From NCBI GenBank assembly GCA_030838025.1, contig JAUTXM010000021.1, forward strand, positions 1 through 7,181: 7,181 nucleotides of DNA, given 5' to 3'. Under the pieces are notes generated by a model. That model saw only the letters and a list, made by a program, of their open reading frames with translations, was not told the DNA's origin and made no database searches. The DNA comes from Acidimicrobiaceae bacterium (GTDB lineage Bacteria; Actinomycetota; Acidimicrobiia; Acidimicrobiales; Palsa-688). Positions 5,533 to 7,181 of this stretch are shown in pieces; the first letter of the stretch is position 1, and each line of letters begins with the position of its first letter. Both the position numbers and the translations under genes were made by a program.

Positions 5533-6054
5533 TCGGTTCGACCCGGTAACCACCGAAGGCTCGAGGATGAACACTGGAATCGGGCGGGCCGTCCGCGTCT
5601 GGTAGATGGCGTACCCGCGGTACCAATCGACGACCCGATCCCACGCCCGGCTGCGTTCGTCGCCGGTCGCCTCGCGTGCGGTGTAGCGACGGTCGACGCC
5701 GTCATACAAGAACGAGCACGCCGCGTGCTTGCGCAGGTTGAAAGCCCAGGACGGGTCGGTGGGGGCCGCACCGGCGGACGCCACCAGGAGCACCCGCTCG
5801 CCATCGGCGACGAACTGAAGTGGGGTGATTCTCGACTGGCCCGACCGGGCGCCGGTCGTCGTGAGCAGCCCGACATTCTGGGCGGGGCCGGCCATGCTCC
5901 ACCGGCCTTTGGTCAAGGGCAGGAGCCGCTTGTCGACGCGGGTGACCACATGGACGAACAACCAGGCGCCGGGCTTCGACGAGACGAAGGCCTCGCCGCC
6001 GGCTTCGAGCAAGCTGAGCTTGCGGCCTCGTACTTCGCTGTATCGACGGGCCAT
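5530..6054 (-). CDS. F420-type (DDN-like) nitroreductase family deazaflavin-dependent oxidoreductase
   Basis: This 174-residue protein belongs to the actinobacterial split-barrel family related to Mycobacterium Ddn, which uses reduced cofactor F420 to reduce quinones or other substrates. The recognisable core is the NVGLLTTTGARSG block (60-72), then RITPLQFV (75-82), LLVASAGAAPTDPSWAFNL (89-107), a YTAREATGDER stretch near 124-134 and the closing PIPVFILEPS (158-167). The N-terminal 55 residues are helical and partly hydrophobic, as in membrane-associated family members. The ATG at 6054 is preferred over the in-frame ATG at 6096, which would overlap the upstream gene. A run of nine G (read on this strand) at 6067-6059, 4 nt before the ATG, is the only SD-like sequence. 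The gene begins 19 nt after the upstream stop. The physiological substrate cannot be told from sequence. Confidence 0.9.
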   Translation of the reverse strand: MARRYSEVRGRKLSLLEAGGEAFVSSKPGAWLFVHVVTRVDKRLLPLTKGRWSMAGPAQNVGLLTTTGARSGQSRITPLQFVADGERVLLVASAGAAPTDPSWAFNLRKHAACSFLYDGVDRRYTAREATGDERSRAWDRVVDWYRGYAIYQTRTARPIPVFILEPSVVTGSNR

Positions 6055-6058
6055 GGTT

Positions 6059-6067
6059 CCCCCCCCC
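6059..6067 (-). promoter_or_regulatory. G9 homopolymer at the ribosome-binding position of the oxidoreductase gene
   Basis: Nine consecutive C on the plus strand (G on the coding strand) end 4 nt before the ATG at 6054, where the SD should be. Upstream, TAGGGT (6076-6071), beginning with the stop codon of the previous gene, fits TANNNT and would give a very short leader of about 10 nt consisting mostly of this G run. Change in tract length would alter SD spacing. Confidence 0.4.
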
Positions 6068-6073
6068 GAGACC

Positions 6074-6889
6074 CTAATTTCCTCGAGAAAGGGCACGGGG
6101 GTGTGCGGTCACGGGCTCGCGCAGGATGCGGGCAACGGTGCGCTGCGACGTGAACGTATCGAAGGCAATGCCGACGCCAGGCACCAGGCCGGCCGCCCAA
6201 CGCTCCGCGGCCTTCACGGCGACGGCGCGCACGACGCGCGCCGTCCCGAGGCGGCGAACAGCGTCGGGGTCGCCGAGATACGCCCCTGCCAACTCCCGAC
6301 CGAGCAGGTCGGGGTCGACCTGGCGACCGGCGGCCTTCAGCTGGTTGACCCGGGCGCTCACGGCGATCCACAGCTCCAGCACCCAGCCCGAGAGCACGGC
6401 ACCCGCCACCACGGGTGCGCCGGGCAACGCCCCGCCCCAGGAGAGCACGGTCGCGATCTCCTCCGCCTGCTCCACCGCCGCCGCGGCGCCGCCGGTCGTA
6501 CCGGCGGCGATCCGGGCCCGCCAGCCGCTGAGCGGAAGCGGCGCCGCCGCCAGGAGCGGCGTGACCCCGAGGAACAGCCGCTCGACCTCTTCGACCAGCA
6601 CCCGCTTGGCACTCTTGAGCGAGCGCACCTTGGCCAATCGCTTCACGCTCTGCTTGATCTGGTCCTGGACGCCGTCGGGCAGGTTGGCCGGGAACCTGGC
6701 CACCCGCCGGGCCATACCTGCGCCCGAGTCCCGCAAACGCTGGCGCCGGGTCACGCCCCCAGCCGAACCCGCGGCCTCGGGCGACACGGACGGCGCCGGT
6801 TGCGTCTGCCGCACGACGCCCGATGTCAAGCGCCCTCTCGGCGGCCGACGCCCGCCGGAGTCGCCGGTGGCCACCGCCGGACTGGTCAC
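6074..6889 (-). CDS. Hypothetical hydrophobic protein, weakly EcsC-like
   Basis: This 271-residue protein is not confidently recognised. The first ~55 residues are polar and low complexity. A basic helical region (KRLAKVRSLKSAKRVLVEEVERL, about 83-105, not quoted in full elsewhere) follows, then Ala/Gly-rich hydrophobic helices at about 107-120 and 145-180. The end has a KAAERWAAGLVPGVGIAFDTFTS-like segment at about 226-248. Glycine-rich hydrophobic helices, plus a helix leading into a PGVG turn, recall the EcsC family, but this is a resemblance only. The GTG at 6889 is chosen because GGGGAGG at 6900-6894 lies 4 nt upstream. A longer GTG start at 6937 has no SD, and an ATG at 6715 would drop the disordered N-terminus. 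It follows recR by 81 nt and precedes the oxidoreductase by 19 nt, so it is probably in the same operon. Confidence 0.7.
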   Translation of the reverse strand: MTSPAVATGDSGGRRPPRGRLTSGVVRQTQPAPSVSPEAAGSAGGVTRRQRLRDSGAGMARRVARFPANLPDGVQDQIKQSVKRLAKVRSLKSAKRVLVEEVERLFLGVTPLLAAAPLPLSGWRARIAAGTTGGAAAAVEQAEEIATVLSWGGALPGAPVVAGAVLSGWVLELWIAVSARVNQLKAAGRQVDPDLLGRELAGAYLGDPDAVRRLGTARVVRAVAVKAAERWAAGLVPGVGIAFDTFTSQRTVARILREPVTAHPRALSRGN

Positions 6890-6970
6890 GACTCCTCCCC
6901 ATGCCCGCCGCTTCTCGACTCGGCCGGCCCGAGTCACGGTACCGCTGCCTGTACCCGTACCCAGCGGCGG

Positions 6971-7181
6971 CTACGCCAGCTCCCGACGCCCTTCGAGCGC
7001 CCTTCCGAGGGTGAGTTCGTCGGCGTACTCGAGGTCGCCGCCGACCGGCAGGCCGCTGGCGATCCTCGTGACCTTGACCGGCAACGCCCGCAGCAGCGAC
7101 GCCAGGTACATGGCGGTGGCGTCACCTTCGATGTTGGGATTGGTACAGACGATCACCTCGACGATCGACTCGGCATCGATG
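6971..7181 (-). CDS. recR: Recombination mediator protein RecR, C-terminal part (5' end off the window)
   Basis: The last 69 codons of RecR are present; the family is about 200 residues. RecR works with RecO and RecF to load RecA at single-strand gaps. The visible part is the end of the Toprim domain, with VIVCTNPNIEGDATAMYLA, followed by the conserved C-terminal block RIASGLPVGGDLEYADE and LGRALEGRREL. The TAG stop is at 6973-6971. In many bacteria dnaX and a YbaB-type gene lie just upstream of recR; here that would be beyond the right edge. It is the first visible gene of the right-hand minus-strand cluster. Confidence 0.96.
   Translation of the reverse strand, partial: IDAESIVEVIVCTNPNIEGDATAMYLASLLRALPVKVTRIASGLPVGGDLEYADELTLGRALEGRRELA

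Noticed and set aside
5520..5876. N-terminal extension of the FKBP frame to 243 residues
   Set aside because: The added 119 residues overlap the oxidoreductase gene out of frame and are Arg/Ser/Pro-rich. The 124-residue form from the GTG at 5519 matches normal family length.
5913..6902. 329-residue minus-strand frame overlapping the EcsC-like and oxidoreductase genes
   Set aside because: It runs out of frame over two genes, is Arg/Gly-rich, and lacks a plausible start or motif. The alternative frame has an SD and clean spacing to its neighbours.

Overview
This is a high-G+C bacterial window whose genes read best as actinobacterial. The lineage call is inference, possibly Acidimicrobiia or a relative. 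It rests on a deazaflavin (F420)-type nitroreductase, a Streptomyces-like crotonyl-CoA carboxylase/reductase, frequent GTG starts, and several starts with no Shine-Dalgarno (SD) sequence but a TANNNT -10 box 6-7 nt upstream, which is the usual look of leaderless actinobacterial mRNAs. No tRNA, rRNA, CRISPR array or complete insertion sequence was seen.

Left part (1-2635, all minus strand). A membrane trypsin-like (HtrA/S1C-type) serine protease and a zinc-ribbon/proline-rich/coiled-coil membrane protein form a tight two-gene unit (15-nt gap). They share one architecture: N-terminal zinc ribbon, disordered linker, a single membrane helix, then an extracytoplasmic coiled coil. Next, 62 nt further on, comes the 5' two-fifths or so of ccr, which runs off the left edge. 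The short gap before ccr holds a perfect 6-4-6 inverted repeat that overlaps the predicted leaderless -10 box, plus three 12-bp direct repeats.

Middle (2636-4869). A 148-nt divergent promoter region separates the protease from a complete acetyl-CoA acetyltransferase (thiolase) on the plus strand. A secreted or membrane-anchored CAP-domain protein with a Thr/Pro-rich stalk follows. Thiolase makes acetoacetyl-CoA, and Ccr acts two steps later on crotonyl-CoA. The locus therefore holds the two ends of the route from acetyl-CoA to ethylmalonyl-CoA (ethylmalonyl-CoA pathway or ethylmalonyl extender-unit supply). The two intermediate enzymes (3-hydroxybutyryl-CoA dehydrogenase and crotonase) are not in the window.

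Convergent gap (4870-5144). No gene is visible. It holds an 89-bp MITE-like imperfect palindrome of about 52% G+C flanked by 5-bp direct repeats, set among almost pure G/C sequence, and a 12/10-bp G+C tandem array.

Right part (5145-7181, all minus strand). In transcription order: the 3' end of recR, an unrecognised hydrophobic protein with weak EcsC-like features, a DDN-like F420-type oxidoreductase, and a small cytoplasmic FKBP-type prolyl isomerase. The order looks like one operon, with possible internal promoters.

The points most worth checking are the paired zinc-ribbon membrane proteins with the external protease, the operator upstream of ccr, and the small MITE-like element. All functional statements come from reading motifs by eye; no database search was possible.
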